Below are positions 27,854-36,578 of a stretch of DNA of 64,000 bases, piece after piece. The notes beneath the pieces are model-generated. The model saw only the letters and a program-made list of their open reading frames with translations. It made no database searches and was not told where the DNA came from. Within the stretch, counting starts at the first letter, position 1, and every line of letters begins with the position of its first letter. Position numbers and translations under genes: made by a program. Source of the DNA: Xanthobacteraceae bacterium (GTDB lineage: Bacteria; Pseudomonadota; Alphaproteobacteria; Rhizobiales; Xanthobacteraceae); the NCBI GenBank assembly GCA_019635585.1, contig JAHBZE010000002.1, positions 620,001-684,000 on the forward strand, given 5' to 3'.

Positions 27854-28306
27854 TTATTTGTATTCCTTCAGCGCCTCGACGAAGTTCTCGAAAAAGCGGT
27901 CGGCGGTCTTCTTCGCCGAGCCGGAAATCAGCCGCTGGCCGAGCTGCGCAATTTTCCCGCCGGTAGCCGCTTCCGCCTTGTAAGTGAGCTTGCAGCCCTC
28001 GCCCTCGTCGGCCAATGCAACAGAGGCTTGCGCCTTTGCAAAGCCAGCAACGCCGCCCTCGCCCTCGCCCACGATCTTGTAGCCGTTAGGCGCGTCGATA
28101 TCCTCGAGCTTCACTTTGCCTTTGAAACGGGCACTGACCGGACCGATCGAAAGTTTCACGGTCGCCTGGAACTCGGTGTCGGACAGTTTATCCAGCGTCT
28201 CGCAGCCGGGAATGCATTTTTCGAGCATTGCGGGATCGTTAAGCGCGCGCCAGACGATTTCGCGCTTCTGTGGCAAGTCGTACTCGCCGCTCATCTCCAG
28301 AGCCAT
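27854..28306 (-). CDS. coxG: CoxG family SRPBCC protein
   Basis: Protein of 150 residues starting MALEMSGEYDLPQKREIVWRALNDPAML, the CoxG/SRPBCC beta-grasp ligand-binding fold, with KCIPGCETLD-type motif (here LEKCIPGCETLDKL). CoxG anchors CO dehydrogenase to the membrane in Oligotropha, but this copy lacks the long hydrophobic C-terminal tail, so anchoring is doubtful. Its ATG follows a perfect AGGAGG site. It starts nine bases after the hydratase gene, which ties that enzyme to the hydroxylase cluster. Confidence 0.9.
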   Translation of the reverse strand: MALEMSGEYDLPQKREIVWRALNDPAMLEKCIPGCETLDKLSDTEFQATVKLSIGPVSARFKGKVKLEDIDAPNGYKIVGEGEGGVAGFAKAQASVALADEGEGCKLTYKAEAATGGKIAQLGQRLISGSAKKTADRFFENFVEALKEYK

Positions 28307-28315
28307 GATGTCCTC

Positions 28316-29098
28316 CTAGACGAACTGCACGGCGAGACCGCCGAGCGGGCCGAAATCCGCATGAATCGTGTCACCCTTCTCCGCATGCACGGGCCGCGTG
28401 AACGAACCAGAAAGCAGAATGTGGCCGGGCTTCAGCGTTACCCCGCGAGGCCCCAGCTTGTTCGCAAGCCACGCAATACCAAGTGCGGGATGGCCGAGCA
28501 CGCCGGCGGCAATCCCCGTCTCCTCGATCTCGGAATTCTTGTAAAGGATCGCGCCCGCCCAGCGAAGATCGAAGGCATCGACCTTCATCACCTGCCCGCC
28601 GATCACGATTCCGGCGGCCGCCCCGTTGTCCGAAACGGTGTCGAAAATCTTGCGCGGATTGACCAGCCGCGCATCGATGATCTCGAGCGACGGCACCACA
28701 TATTCGGTCGCGCGCAGCACGTCGAACAGGCCGACCCCCGGCCCTTTCAGCGGCTTGCCGAGCACGAACGCAAGTTCGACCTCGATGCGCGGCATGCAAT
28801 AATTCTCGAATTGCAGTTTCGCGCCGTCGGCAATGAGCATGTCGTCGAACAGATGCCCGTAGTCCGGCTCGTTGATACCGAGCGACTGCTGCATCGCTTT
28901 CGAAGTCAGCCCGATCTTGTGACCGATCACCTTGCGGCCGTCTTTGAGCTTCCGCTTCGTGACTTCCTGCTGGATCGCGTAGGCGTCGTCGATGTCGATC
29001 TTGGGGAAAGTGACGGAAAGCTGCTTTGCCTGCTTCTTGGTGCGCTCGGCCTCGATTAGCACCTGCGCGGCCTTGGCTCGTTCGGACTTCGACAACAT
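28316..29098 (-). CDS. 2-oxohept-3-enedioate hydratase-like enzyme (HpaH/MhpD family)
   Basis: Protein of 260 residues of the fumarylacetoacetate-hydrolase-like hydratase fold used in meta-cleavage pathways. KVIGHKIGLTSKAMQQSLGI and EPDYGHLFDDM are characteristic, as is PRIEVELAFVLGKPL with metal-binding acids. The family hydrates 2-oxo-hept-4-ene-1,7-dioate (HpaH) or 2-hydroxypenta-2,4-dienoate (MhpD); the length and end (GDTIHADFGPLGGLAVQF) favour HpaH. No other hpa genes are present. It sits nine bases before coxG, which suggests that the hydroxylase and hydratase serve one catabolic route. Confidence 0.85.
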   Translation of the reverse strand: MLSKSERAKAAQVLIEAERTKKQAKQLSVTFPKIDIDDAYAIQQEVTKRKLKDGRKVIGHKIGLTSKAMQQSLGINEPDYGHLFDDMLIADGAKLQFENYCMPRIEVELAFVLGKPLKGPGVGLFDVLRATEYVVPSLEIIDARLVNPRKIFDTVSDNGAAAGIVIGGQVMKVDAFDLRWAGAILYKNSEIEETGIAAGVLGHPALGIAWLANKLGPRGVTLKPGHILLSGSFTRPVHAEKGDTIHADFGPLGGLAVQFV

Positions 29099-29165
29099 TG
29101 ATTGTGCGCTCTTTTTATATCGGGACGTTTCCGTGGATCAGGATAAACCGAAGCCCAAGGCTTCG

Positions 29166-30047
29166 CTATCTCGTTGCGCGATTTGAAGCGGATTGTGCCC
29201 GGACGAACGCCACGAAATCGTCCCGGGCCGGCGCGAGAAAAGACAAGAGCGGCGAAAATGTCCCGATGATGGAAAGATGTCCGACGCGGGCATAAGTTTT
29301 CAGCGTCGCGTTCCCGCCCTTTTGTTCGATGCGCCTGGCCAGCCGGACGGAATTTCCCGGGTCTACCGTATCGTCGTCCGCGGGCCGCAGGAGCAGCATC
29401 GGCGGCTCGTCGCCATCGACGTAGTTGATCGGTTGCGTCAAAGGCCGTTCCGCTTCGGGTCCGAAAATAATCTTCAACTGCTCATCCTTGAGCGGCAGGA
29501 AATCGTAAGGCCCGGCGATTCCGATTACGCCGGAAACGTCCGTCTTCGGATCGAGCTTCACGTCCGAAAGCCAACGCCGGTCGGCCGCAAGCGAAATCGC
29601 GTTATAGGCACCCGCCGAATGTCCGGCGAGAAAGAGCTTCGCCGGATCGCCGCCGAAGCGCACCGCATTGTCCTTCGCCCAGCGCACCGCGAGCGCACTA
29701 TCGCGCAGGAAATCCGGATAAAGCACCGGCGGATAGAGGCGGTAATCGGGAATAACGGCGACGATCCCGGCGCGCGCAAGCGAGGCCCCGAGAAAGCGGT
29801 AGATCGACTTGTCGCCGCGCTGCCACGAGCCGCCGTAGAAAAAGACTACCACTGGCAATCCGCGGCTGGCCTTGGCCGGTCGGTAGATATCGAGCTTCAG
29901 GCGCGGGCCGGAGCCATACGGAATATCGCGCTCGACCGCGACGTCGCTGCCCCGGGACGCCGTATTGAGGACGAAAGCCGGCGCCCAGACCAAGAGCACG
30001 GCTATCAGAGCAAGCACGACCAGTACGGCAACCCACACGCGCTTCAT
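29166..30047 (-). CDS. Membrane-anchored alpha/beta hydrolase (esterase)
   Basis: Esterase of 293 residues in the hormone-sensitive-lipase/BD-FAE group. A hydrophobic N-terminal helix (residues 5-28) is a membrane anchor or signal peptide, so the enzyme probably works in the periplasm. The nucleophile is Ser144 in AGHSAGAYN, the oxyanion loop is FFYGGSWQRG (70-79), and LLLRPADDDTVDPGNS with a later GHLSIIG supplies Asp and His. I start at ATG 30047 (MKRVWVAVL); the open frame extends 32 codons upstream but lacks a credible signal sequence there. It is divergent from cfa and the substrate is unknown. Confidence 0.86.
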   Translation of the reverse strand: MKRVWVAVLVVLALIAVLLVWAPAFVLNTASRGSDVAVERDIPYGSGPRLKLDIYRPAKASRGLPVVVFFYGGSWQRGDKSIYRFLGASLARAGIVAVIPDYRLYPPVLYPDFLRDSALAVRWAKDNAVRFGGDPAKLFLAGHSAGAYNAISLAADRRWLSDVKLDPKTDVSGVIGIAGPYDFLPLKDEQLKIIFGPEAERPLTQPINYVDGDEPPMLLLRPADDDTVDPGNSVRLARRIEQKGGNATLKTYARVGHLSIIGTFSPLLSFLAPARDDFVAFVRAQSASNRATR

Positions 30048-30178
30048 CGGACCCGATTGATTTCGATTGGTAGTTATACGGCGCCTTTCGCAACGCACCA
30101 CCCATCGTCCCGGCTCCATGAAATATTGACGAACCGGGCGCAATTTACGACGCTGTTACGGAACGGGGGCAAAGAGGA

Positions 30179-31417
30179 ATGTCTTCGCAGATCGAGAGGC
30201 ACGACGGCCAGACGGCGATCGAGGAAGTCCTCGATCATTCGCGCTTTACCGACCGCTGGATCGCCCATGTCCTGCGCTCGCTCAAGATCGGCCATCTCAC
30301 GATTGAAACCCCGTCCGGCGCGCGCGTCGAGGGCAAGGGCGAAATCGAAGGCCCGCGCGCGACCCTGATCCTGCACCGCTGGCGCACCATGCGCCGCCTG
30401 ATGTTCGGCGGCGATGTCGGCTTTGCCGAAGCTTACATGGACGGCGACTGGTCGACGCCCGACCTCGCAACCCTGATCGAACTCGCCGCGCGCAACGAAA
30501 CCGCGCTCAGCGAAGTCACGGCCGGCCGCTGGTTCAACCGCCTGCTTCACCGCATGCGGCACCTTCTGCGCGCGAACACGAAGAGCGGGAGCCGCCGCAA
30601 CATCGAAGCGCATTACGACCTCGGCAACGACTTCTACAAGCTCTGGCTCGACCCGAGCATGACCTATTCCTCCGCGCTTTACGCAGACCCGAAGCAGTCG
30701 CTCGAGGACGCGCAGGACAACAAGCTCGCACGCATCATGGATTTGCTCTCGCTCAAGGGCGGCGAACGCGTGCTCGAAATCGGCTGCGGCTGGGGCCGGC
30801 TCGCCGAACGCATCACAACCGAGCGCAACGCGCATGTCATCGGACTGACACTCTCGCCCTCGCAACTGAAAGGCGCGCGCGAACGGCTCGCAAAAGCCGG
30901 CGCTGAGGATAAGTCCGACTTGCGCTTGCAGGATTATCGCGACGTCACCGAAACCTTCGACCGCGTGGTTTCGATCGAAATGATCGAGGCGGTCGGCGAG
31001 AAATACTGGCCCGCTTACTTCGGCAAGATCGCGGAAGTGCTGAACGCCGGCGGGCGCGCGGTGTTGCAGGTCATCACCATCGCGGAAGAGCGCTTCGAAC
31101 TTTACCGCAAGAATGCGGACTTCATTCAGCGCTACATCTTCCCCGGTGGAATGTTGCCTTCGCACGGCGTGATGCTCGAACAGATCAAACAAGCCGGCAT
31201 GAAATTCGTCTCGCTGGAGAATTTCGGCGAGAGTTACGCCCATACGCTGAACGAATGGAACCGCCGCTTCCAGCGCGCATGGCCCGAAATCGAGGCGATG
31301 GGCTACTCGAAAAAGTTCAAGCGCACCTGGGAATATTACCTCGCCTATTGCGAAGGCGGCTTCCGCTCCAAGGCGATCGACGTCGGTCTTTATGTAATGG
31401 AAAAGCCCGCGAATTGA
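30179..31417 (+). CDS. cfa: Cyclopropane-fatty-acyl-phospholipid synthase
   Basis: SAM-dependent enzyme of 412 residues that converts cis double bonds of membrane phospholipids to cyclopropane rings, typically at stationary phase or under acid stress. The methyltransferase domain has VLEIGCGWGRLAERI near 198-212 and VIGLTLSPSQL; RVVSIEMIEAVGEKYW and EHYDLGNDFYKLWL-type segment (here EAHYDLGNDFYKLWLD) are family signatures. The N-terminal domain (1-120) binds the lipid surface. It stands alone, divergent from the esterase gene, and 31 bases before the aldo/keto reductase gene. Confidence 0.94.
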   Translation: MSSQIERHDGQTAIEEVLDHSRFTDRWIAHVLRSLKIGHLTIETPSGARVEGKGEIEGPRATLILHRWRTMRRLMFGGDVGFAEAYMDGDWSTPDLATLIELAARNETALSEVTAGRWFNRLLHRMRHLLRANTKSGSRRNIEAHYDLGNDFYKLWLDPSMTYSSALYADPKQSLEDAQDNKLARIMDLLSLKGGERVLEIGCGWGRLAERITTERNAHVIGLTLSPSQLKGARERLAKAGAEDKSDLRLQDYRDVTETFDRVVSIEMIEAVGEKYWPAYFGKIAEVLNAGGRAVLQVITIAEERFELYRKNADFIQRYIFPGGMLPSHGVMLEQIKQAGMKFVSLENFGESYAHTLNEWNRRFQRAWPEIEAMGYSKKFKRTWEYYLAYCEGGFRSKAIDVGLYVMEKPAN

Positions 31418-31448
31418 CCGCGCTCGCGCGCTTCGCAACACTCTAAAG

Positions 31449-32291
31449 ATGAAAACGCATCCTTTCGGGCCGGCGGCGCCCGCAGTATCCGTTATCGGCC
31501 AAGGCACATGGAATCTCGAGCTGGCGCCGCGCGCCGATGCGCTCCGCACGCTCGCCCGCGGTATCGACCTGGGCATGACGCATATCGACACCGCGGAGAT
31601 GTATGGCTCCGGCCGCGCCGAAGCGCTCACCGGCGAGGCCATTGCCGGAAAACGCGACAAGGTGTTCGTCGTCTCGAAGGTGCTGCCGTCGAATGCCTCG
31701 CGCAAAGGCACGCTTGCGGCCTGCGAGCGTTCGCTCAAGCAGCTGAAAACGGATTACCTCGACTGCTATCTTTTGCACTGGCGCGGCTCCTATCCGCTCG
31801 AAGAAACCTTCGCTGCTTTTGAAGAATTGAAGACCGCCGGGAACATCCGCTCGTGGGGTGTTTCCAATTTCGACGAAGACGATCTCGACGAAGCATTGAA
31901 AGTGGCAGGCAAAGGCAAGATCGCCTGCAATCAGGTGCTCTATCATCTACGCGAGCGCGCAATCGAACACGCCGTGATTCCGTGGTGCGAGCGAAACGGC
32001 GTCGCGATAGTCGCTTACAGCCCATTCGGGCAGAGCGCGATGCCGCCGCTTTCATCGCCCGGCGGCAAAGTGCTTGCCGAAATCGCCGACGCCCGCGACG
32101 CGACGCCGAGGCAGGTCGCACTTGCCTTCCTCACGCGCCGCAAAAGCGTGTTCGCGATTCCGAAAGCATCGAAAGTCGCGCATGCGGAGAAGAACGCGGG
32201 CGCCGGCAACATCGAGCTTTCCGCACAGGAAATCGAAAAGATCGAGAAAATATTTCCGCTCGGACGGCCGAAAAGCCTGCCGATGCTTTGA
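31449..32291 (+). CDS. Aldo/keto reductase
   Basis: NADPH-dependent TIM-barrel reductase of 280 residues. The catalytic tetrad is complete: D47 and Y52 (HIDTAEMYGSG), K77 (VVSKVLP) and H110 (YLLHWRG). NADP-binding segments VAYSPFGQS and VFAIPKASKVAHAEKNAG lie toward the C-terminus. It reduces aldehydes or ketones of unknown identity; the short length and DYLDCYLLHW match the YeaE/2,5-diketogluconate reductase branch. It may be co-transcribed with cfa. A palindromic repeat starts eight bases after its stop codon. Confidence 0.92.
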   Translation: MKTHPFGPAAPAVSVIGQGTWNLELAPRADALRTLARGIDLGMTHIDTAEMYGSGRAEALTGEAIAGKRDKVFVVSKVLPSNASRKGTLAACERSLKQLKTDYLDCYLLHWRGSYPLEETFAAFEELKTAGNIRSWGVSNFDEDDLDEALKVAGKGKIACNQVLYHLRERAIEHAVIPWCERNGVAIVAYSPFGQSAMPPLSSPGGKVLAEIADARDATPRQVALAFLTRRKSVFAIPKASKVAHAEKNAGAGNIELSAQEIEKIEKIFPLGRPKSLPML

Positions 32292-32298
32292 TTTACCT

Positions 32299-32347
32299 GC
32301 GCGTGATCTTGTCCGAAAACCGGTAACTACTTTTCGGGATCACGCGC
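32299..32347. repeat. Rhizobiales-type palindromic repeat overlapping the trmO 3' end
   Basis: A 49-base palindrome with outer arms GCGCGTGATC (32299-32308) and GATCACGCGC (32338-32347) and inner arms CCGAAAA (32313-32319) and TTTTCGG (32331-32337). Elements with this TTTTCGGGATCACGC design are spread between genes in Bradyrhizobium and relatives. Here it lies between two convergent genes and reaches into one: the last residues and the TAG of trmO (32327-32329) are inside it. It can fold as a terminator-like hairpin for both genes. Confidence 0.8.
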
Positions 32348-32839
32348 TACCCCTTTTGAAAAATCGCCGGGCTGCGGCGGCGCAAGCGGCGTGAACAGGC
32401 AGCGATCCGGCTTCAGGTCCACGAGCGGCGTACCGTCGAGGCAATCGAGCCCGCGCACATAAACCGAATTTCCTTCGACACGCTCGAACTTCACCAGCGA
32501 AGTGCCGATCGGGTTCGGCCGCACCGGCGTGCGCAGCGAAAACACGCCATGGATTTCGCCATTGCTTTTCGGGCTTTGCGCGACGAGATCGCGCCGCGAT
32601 TTATCGAGCCAGTAGAGCACTTCGAGCTGCGCGTATTTCTCAACGCCACGTAGCCCCGCGACCCACGGCTCGAAAATCTCGATCCGGCAGACCGGGCCGT
32701 CCTGGCGCCCCTGCCGGGGACATTCCATCCGGTCGCGCCACGGCGTGTGGATGCGGCCGATGAAAACGATACCGGCATCGTTCGCCTCCGGCGCCTCGAC
32801 CGCCACTTCGCCCGCGCGGATTTCGTCACGTCTCACCAT
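32327..32839 (-). CDS. trmO: tRNA (N6-threonylcarbamoyladenosine37-N6)-methyltransferase TrmO
   Basis: SAM-dependent methyltransferase of 170 residues with the TrmO/VirR-like beta-barrel fold; it methylates t6A37 in tRNAs decoding threonine codons. The signature [20 protein letters not shown] and [11 protein letters not shown] are clear. The start at ATG 32839 is used because the upstream frame has no homologous content. It is shorter than E. coli TrmO (about 235 residues) since it lacks the C-terminal extra domain, like many alphaproteobacterial forms. The C-terminus VARDPEK and the stop codon come from a palindromic repeat, so its original end may have been replaced. Confidence 0.87.
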   Translation of the reverse strand: MVRRDEIRAGEVAVEAPEANDAGIVFIGRIHTPWRDRMECPRQGRQDGPVCRIEIFEPWVAGLRGVEKYAQLEVLYWLDKSRRDLVAQSPKSNGEIHGVFSLRTPVRPNPIGTSLVKFERVEGNSVYVRGLDCLDGTPLVDLKPDRCLFTPLAPPQPGDFSKGVARDPEK

Positions 32840-32880
32840 TGGGCGAGTATGCGACGAAAACCGCGGGCGCGAAATGCGGC

Positions 32881-33414
32881 TTAACGGAACAGCTTCTTGA
32901 TGTAGTCCGCGCCGATCCCGGCCTTTTCGTAATGCGCCTTGCACATCGCGATATAGTCGTGGACGTCGAAATAGCCGTTCGCCTCGCCCTTTTCGTCGAG
33001 CCAGACCAGCGGACCTTTCACCTGAAAGAATACTTTCATCGGCTCGTCGCTTTCATAGGCGACCAGCGTGTGCCCCTCGCCCGGCGTTTCATAGACGAAA
33101 TCGCCCGCGGTCGCAGTCCAGTCGTGCTCGAGGTAGCCCCATTTTCCCGAGATCGTGTAGGCGAAGACTTCGTGCGGATGATAGTGGCGGTTCACGAGAC
33201 CCGCCTTCTTCGCCATCAAGATATCGCACCACTTGTTCTGCGACGGCGAAATCCACAAGGGCCGCGACGAAACCGTTTCGGTGAAGGGAACGTAGTAGCG
33301 CTCGTCGTCGGTCGGCGCGTTCTTGGTGTAGACTTCCGGTAGCGCGTCCGGCTGGAATACGCGCGTGATCGGCTTCAGGTCTTTCCAGAATTCGTTCGTG
33401 GCTAGCTCGGGCAT
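32881..33414 (-). CDS. Cupin dioxygenase, 2,4'-dihydroxyacetophenone dioxygenase-like
   Basis: Single-domain cupin of 177 residues. The metal site is visible: H77 and H79 ([10 protein letters not shown]), E96 (GYLEHDW) and H115 (PGEGHTL). [20 protein letters not shown] is very like 2,4'-dihydroxyacetophenone dioxygenase (about 179 residues), an iron enzyme that cleaves the carbon-carbon bond beside a ketone to give two carboxylic acids. It is the last gene of the liv operon, 33 bases after the dehydrogenase. I infer that it cleaves a hydroxyketone or diketone made by that enzyme. Other members of this cupin group cleave acetylacetone-type diketones, so the substrate is open. Confidence 0.78.
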   Translation of the reverse strand: MPELATNEFWKDLKPITRVFQPDALPEVYTKNAPTDDERYYVPFTETVSSRPLWISPSQNKWCDILMAKKAGLVNRHYHPHEVFAYTISGKWGYLEHDWTATAGDFVYETPGEGHTLVAYESDEPMKVFFQVKGPLVWLDEKGEANGYFDVHDYIAMCKAHYEKAGIGADYIKKLFR

Positions 33415-33447
33415 TTCTTCCTCCTGCTTGCTTTTTGTGTCGATCCG

Positions 33448-34212
33448 CTAGATGTGCATGCCGCCGTCGGCCATGAACACGCTGCCGGTCGAGAAGCTGC
33501 TTTCGCTTGAGGCGAGAAACAGAACCATCTTCGCGACTTCGTCTGCATGCGCGTGGCGATGCAGCGGAATGACGGAGTCGAGCAGCTTGGTGCCGTCGCG
33601 GCCGGTGGCCTGCGTGATGCCGTCTTCAATGTTTTTCTGGAACGAATTGTCGATCGGCCCCGGCGCGACGATGTTGACGCGGATATTCCGGCCCGCGAGT
33701 TCCTTGGCCGCCGTGCGCACAAGCCCGATCACCGCATGCTTGGAAGTTGCATAGGCACAAATGCCGGGATCGGAAGTTACGCCGACCACGCTCGAGGTCA
33801 CGATGATACTGCCACCGTCGTTCATATGCGGCTGGGCGTATTTGATCGCCAGAAACGACGCCCGTACATTCACCGCCATCACCTGATCGAACAACTCGTC
33901 GGGATAGTGCGCGATCGGCGCGATCACGCCGGAAATTCCGGCATTCGAGAACAAGACGTCGATCTTGCCGAAATGCCTCACCGCCTCGTCGATATATTTC
34001 TTCGTCTCGGAAACATCCGCGACGTTCGCCGCGCAGACGGCAAAACGCCCTTCGTACTTCTTGAGCGATTTTGCGGCTTCCGCGAGTTGCTGGTTAGTGC
34101 GGTCGGCGAGCAATACTTTCGCGCCTTCGGCAAGCATGACTTGAGTCGCAGCAAAGCCGAGACTTCCGGCAGCACCCGTCACCACGCAGACCTTGCCGTC
34201 GAGCTTTCCCAT
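33448..34212 (-). CDS. Short-chain dehydrogenase/reductase
   Basis: Classical SDR of 254 residues. The cofactor motif TGAAGSLG is at 12-19, NNAG-type motif is SNAGISG, and the catalytic set is S140/S141, Y154 and K158 (YATSKHA). An Asp at position 37 (LLADRTN) favours NAD over NADP. The ATG at 34212 shares its A with the TGA of livF (TGATG), so translation is coupled to the transporter; a GTG three bases upstream is possible. It most likely oxidises a secondary alcohol imported by the adjacent ABC system to a ketone, which the cupin dioxygenase could cleave. Confidence 0.9.
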   Translation of the reverse strand: MGKLDGKVCVVTGAAGSLGFAATQVMLAEGAKVLLADRTNQQLAEAAKSLKKYEGRFAVCAANVADVSETKKYIDEAVRHFGKIDVLFSNAGISGVIAPIAHYPDELFDQVMAVNVRASFLAIKYAQPHMNDGGSIIVTSSVVGVTSDPGICAYATSKHAVIGLVRTAAKELAGRNIRVNIVAPGPIDNSFQKNIEDGITQATGRDGTKLLDSVIPLHRHAHADEVAKMVLFLASSESSFSTGSVFMADGGMHI

Positions 34213-34919
34213 CACGCCACCCCTAAGTAAGCGCGCTGTACGGCCGGGTCTTCGCGCAACTGCGCCGCACTGCCCTCGCCGGTGATACGCCCTGTTTCGA
34301 TCAGGTAGCCGCGGTCGGCAATTTGCAGACTACGCTTCGCGTTCTGCTCGACCAGCAACACGCCGATCCCGGCGTCACGAATCTTGCCGAGTGACGCGAA
34401 CAGCTCGCCGCAGACCACCGGCGCAAGGCCAAGCGACGGCTCGTCGAGCAACAATATGTCGGGCGCCGACATCAGCGCCCGCCCGATCGCGACCATCTGC
34501 TGCTCGCCGCCGCTCATAGTGTTCGCGGCCTGTCCCATGCGCTGCGCGAGCTTGGGAAAGAGCGAAATCGCCCGCTCCAGATTTTCCTTTTCCTTGGCGC
34601 GTGCACGCTTCGCATAAGCGCCGAGCAGCAGGTTTTCGCGAACCGTAAGTTCTCCGAAAATGCCGCGTCCTTCCGGCACCAGCGCAAGCCCCGCTTCGAC
34701 GATGTCGTTCGCGCGCATCTTCTCTAGATCGCGGCCGTTGAGCGAAACCCGCGCCCCGGATTTCGGCACGACGCCGGCAATCGCCTTCAGGAGCGAAGTC
34801 TTGCCGGAACTATTCGCGCCGAGGATCACCACGATCTCGCGTTGCGCGACCGAAAGCGTGACGTCGTCGAGCGCGCGATGCTTGCCGTAAGCCACCGAAA
34901 GACCGGAAACTTCAAGCAT
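34212..34919 (-). CDS. livF: Branched-chain-type ABC transporter ATPase LivF
   Basis: ABC ATPase of 235 residues. Walker A is GANSSGKTS, the signature is MSGGEQQMVAIGRAL, and Walker B is ILLLDEPSLGLAPVV, the LivF form. I start at ATG 34919 (MLEVSGLSVAYG), giving an 8-base overlap with livG; the frame runs a little further upstream without a good site. It powers the LivHM permease with LivG. Its stop codon overlaps the SDR start, linking transport and catabolism. Confidence 0.93.
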   Translation of the reverse strand: MLEVSGLSVAYGKHRALDDVTLSVAQREIVVILGANSSGKTSLLKAIAGVVPKSGARVSLNGRDLEKMRANDIVEAGLALVPEGRGIFGELTVRENLLLGAYAKRARAKEKENLERAISLFPKLAQRMGQAANTMSGGEQQMVAIGRALMSAPDILLLDEPSLGLAPVVCGELFASLGKIRDAGIGVLLVEQNAKRSLQIADRGYLIETGRITGEGSAAQLREDPAVQRAYLGVA

Positions 34920-35643
34920 CCGCGTCTCCCAGATAAGCACGGATCACTTCCGGATGGGCGAGCACGTCTTTCGGTGTACCTTCTGCGATCTTCTTTCCCG
35001 CGTTCATGACGTAGCAGCGGTCGCAGAGCGAACGGATTGCATCCATCACGTGCTCGACCATCAAAATAGTGCGGCCTTCCGCTCGCAGCGAGCGCACGAG
35101 TTCGATGCCATCGCGCAACTCTGTCGGGTTGAGGCCCGCGAGCCATTCGTCGAGCAGCAGGAGTTCCGGCTGCATCGCGAGCGCACGGGCAAGCTCGAGC
35201 CGTTTTTGATCGATGTAGGTCAACTCGGACGTCATGACGTTCGCGCGGGTTCCGAGGCCAACCCGCGTGAGCAAATTCTCGGCAGCGGCATCTGCTTCAG
35301 CGCCCCAGCGGCTTTTCGCGCCGAAGGCGAGCCCCGCGACCACGTTTTCCTTGCAGGTCATGGAGCCGAGTACGCGCACGAGCTGAAACGTCCGCGCGAC
35401 CCCTTCGCGCGCGATCTTGAACGCTGGCAGCTTTTCCAGCGCGCGTCCCCGCAGCGACACCGAACCGGCATCCGATTTCAGCGCGCCGGAGATGAGATTG
35501 AGCACGGTCGTCTTGCCGGAGCCGTTGGGGCCGAGCAGCCCGACGATCTCGCCCGGATGGATTTCGAGCGTCACGCCATCTACCGCGACGAGACCGCCGA
35601 AGCGGCGCGTGAGACCCGACACCGAGAGCAGCGGCGCGCTCAT
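34912..35643 (-). CDS. livG: Branched-chain-type ABC transporter ATPase LivG
   Basis: ABC ATPase of 243 residues. Walker A is LLGPNGSGKTTVL and Walker B is LLLLDEWLAGLNPTE, the LivG form. The signature loop is degenerate: LTYIDQKRLELARAL stands where LSYGxQRxLEIARAL is usual. Such variants occur in LivG proteins of aromatic-compound and amide transporters, where LivF supplies the intact LSGGE. It lies two bases after livM and overlaps livF by eight bases. Confidence 0.92.
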   Translation of the reverse strand: MSAPLLSVSGLTRRFGGLVAVDGVTLEIHPGEIVGLLGPNGSGKTTVLNLISGALKSDAGSVSLRGRALEKLPAFKIAREGVARTFQLVRVLGSMTCKENVVAGLAFGAKSRWGAEADAAAENLLTRVGLGTRANVMTSELTYIDQKRLELARALAMQPELLLLDEWLAGLNPTELRDGIELVRSLRAEGRTILMVEHVMDAIRSLCDRCYVMNAGKKIAEGTPKDVLAHPEVIRAYLGDADA

Positions 35644-35645
35644 GC

Positions 35646-36578
35646 CTAGGCTCCCTTCATGCGGGAGAGCGAAAGCTGCGCGCCTTCGATCAGGCCGACG
35701 ATGCCGCGCGGGATCGCATAGACGATCAGGAGGAACGCGATGCCGACCATGATGCTGAAATGGTTCGGAAACTTCGCGAGCAGCACCTCGAACAGCATCA
35801 CCAGCGGGATGACGCCGAACACCGGCCCATAGAGCCTGTGCACGCCGCCAAGGAGCGCCATGATCAGCACCTGAAACGACACCACCGGGTTGAACGCGAT
35901 CGCGGGGTCGATATAGGTCCAGCGCGGCGCCATCACCGCGCCCGCAAGCGTCATGAACGACGCGCTGAAAGCAAACAGCACGACCTTAGCGTGCGTGGTG
36001 TTGATGCCGACATGCCGCGCGACCGCTTCGTCGTCGCCGATCACGCGCAGCGCAAGCCCCAACTTCGAACGCTGGATCAGGTAGCCCGACGCAAACACGA
36101 CGACCGCGAGCGCGAGTAGCTGCCAGTAAATCTGCTCCGTCGTAATGTCGACGAAGACGTAACGGCCGAGCGTGCGGGTGACGTTCACCTCGTACCAGGT
36201 CACGAACTGGCGCACGAGTTCGGCCAGACCGAACGTGAAGATCACGAAATAGACGCCGGAGAGCCGCAGCGTGGACAAGCCCACGATCAGCGACAGCACG
36301 AAGCCGATTGCAAAGGCGACGAGCAGCACCAAAGGCCAAGCCAGTACTTCGCCGAGTACCGCGACGGTATAGGCGCCGATCCCGAAGAACGCGACGGTCG
36401 CAAGCGACACATAGCGCGTGGGCCCGGAGAACAGCGTCCACGCAGTCGCGAGCACCGTATAGTTCATGATGTTGATGGCGAGTGACAACTGATAGCCGTT
36501 CGCGACCGACGGTACGAAGGCGAGCGATATGACCAGCGCAGCGAGCGCGGCGGCGACTGCGATGTTGCGCGCACTCAT
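35646..36578 (-). CDS. livM: Branched-chain-type ABC transporter permease LivM
   Basis: Membrane permease of 310 residues with about nine hydrophobic helices. GPTRYVSLATVAFFGIGAY and the EAA-like loop GDDEAVARHVGINTTHAKV are LivM signatures. The start at ATG 36578 overlaps the livH stop by four bases (ATGA); upstream reading frame is an antisense or out-of-frame extension over livH. Together with LivH it forms the channel for a substrate delivered by the periplasmic binding protein at 37531. Confidence 0.93.
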   Translation of the reverse strand: MSARNIAVAAALAALVISLAFVPSVANGYQLSLAINIMNYTVLATAWTLFSGPTRYVSLATVAFFGIGAYTVAVLGEVLAWPLVLLVAFAIGFVLSLIVGLSTLRLSGVYFVIFTFGLAELVRQFVTWYEVNVTRTLGRYVFVDITTEQIYWQLLALAVVVFASGYLIQRSKLGLALRVIGDDEAVARHVGINTTHAKVVLFAFSASFMTLAGAVMAPRWTYIDPAIAFNPVVSFQVLIMALLGGVHRLYGPVFGVIPLVMLFEVLLAKFPNHFSIMVGIAFLLIVYAIPRGIVGLIEGAQLSLSRMKGA

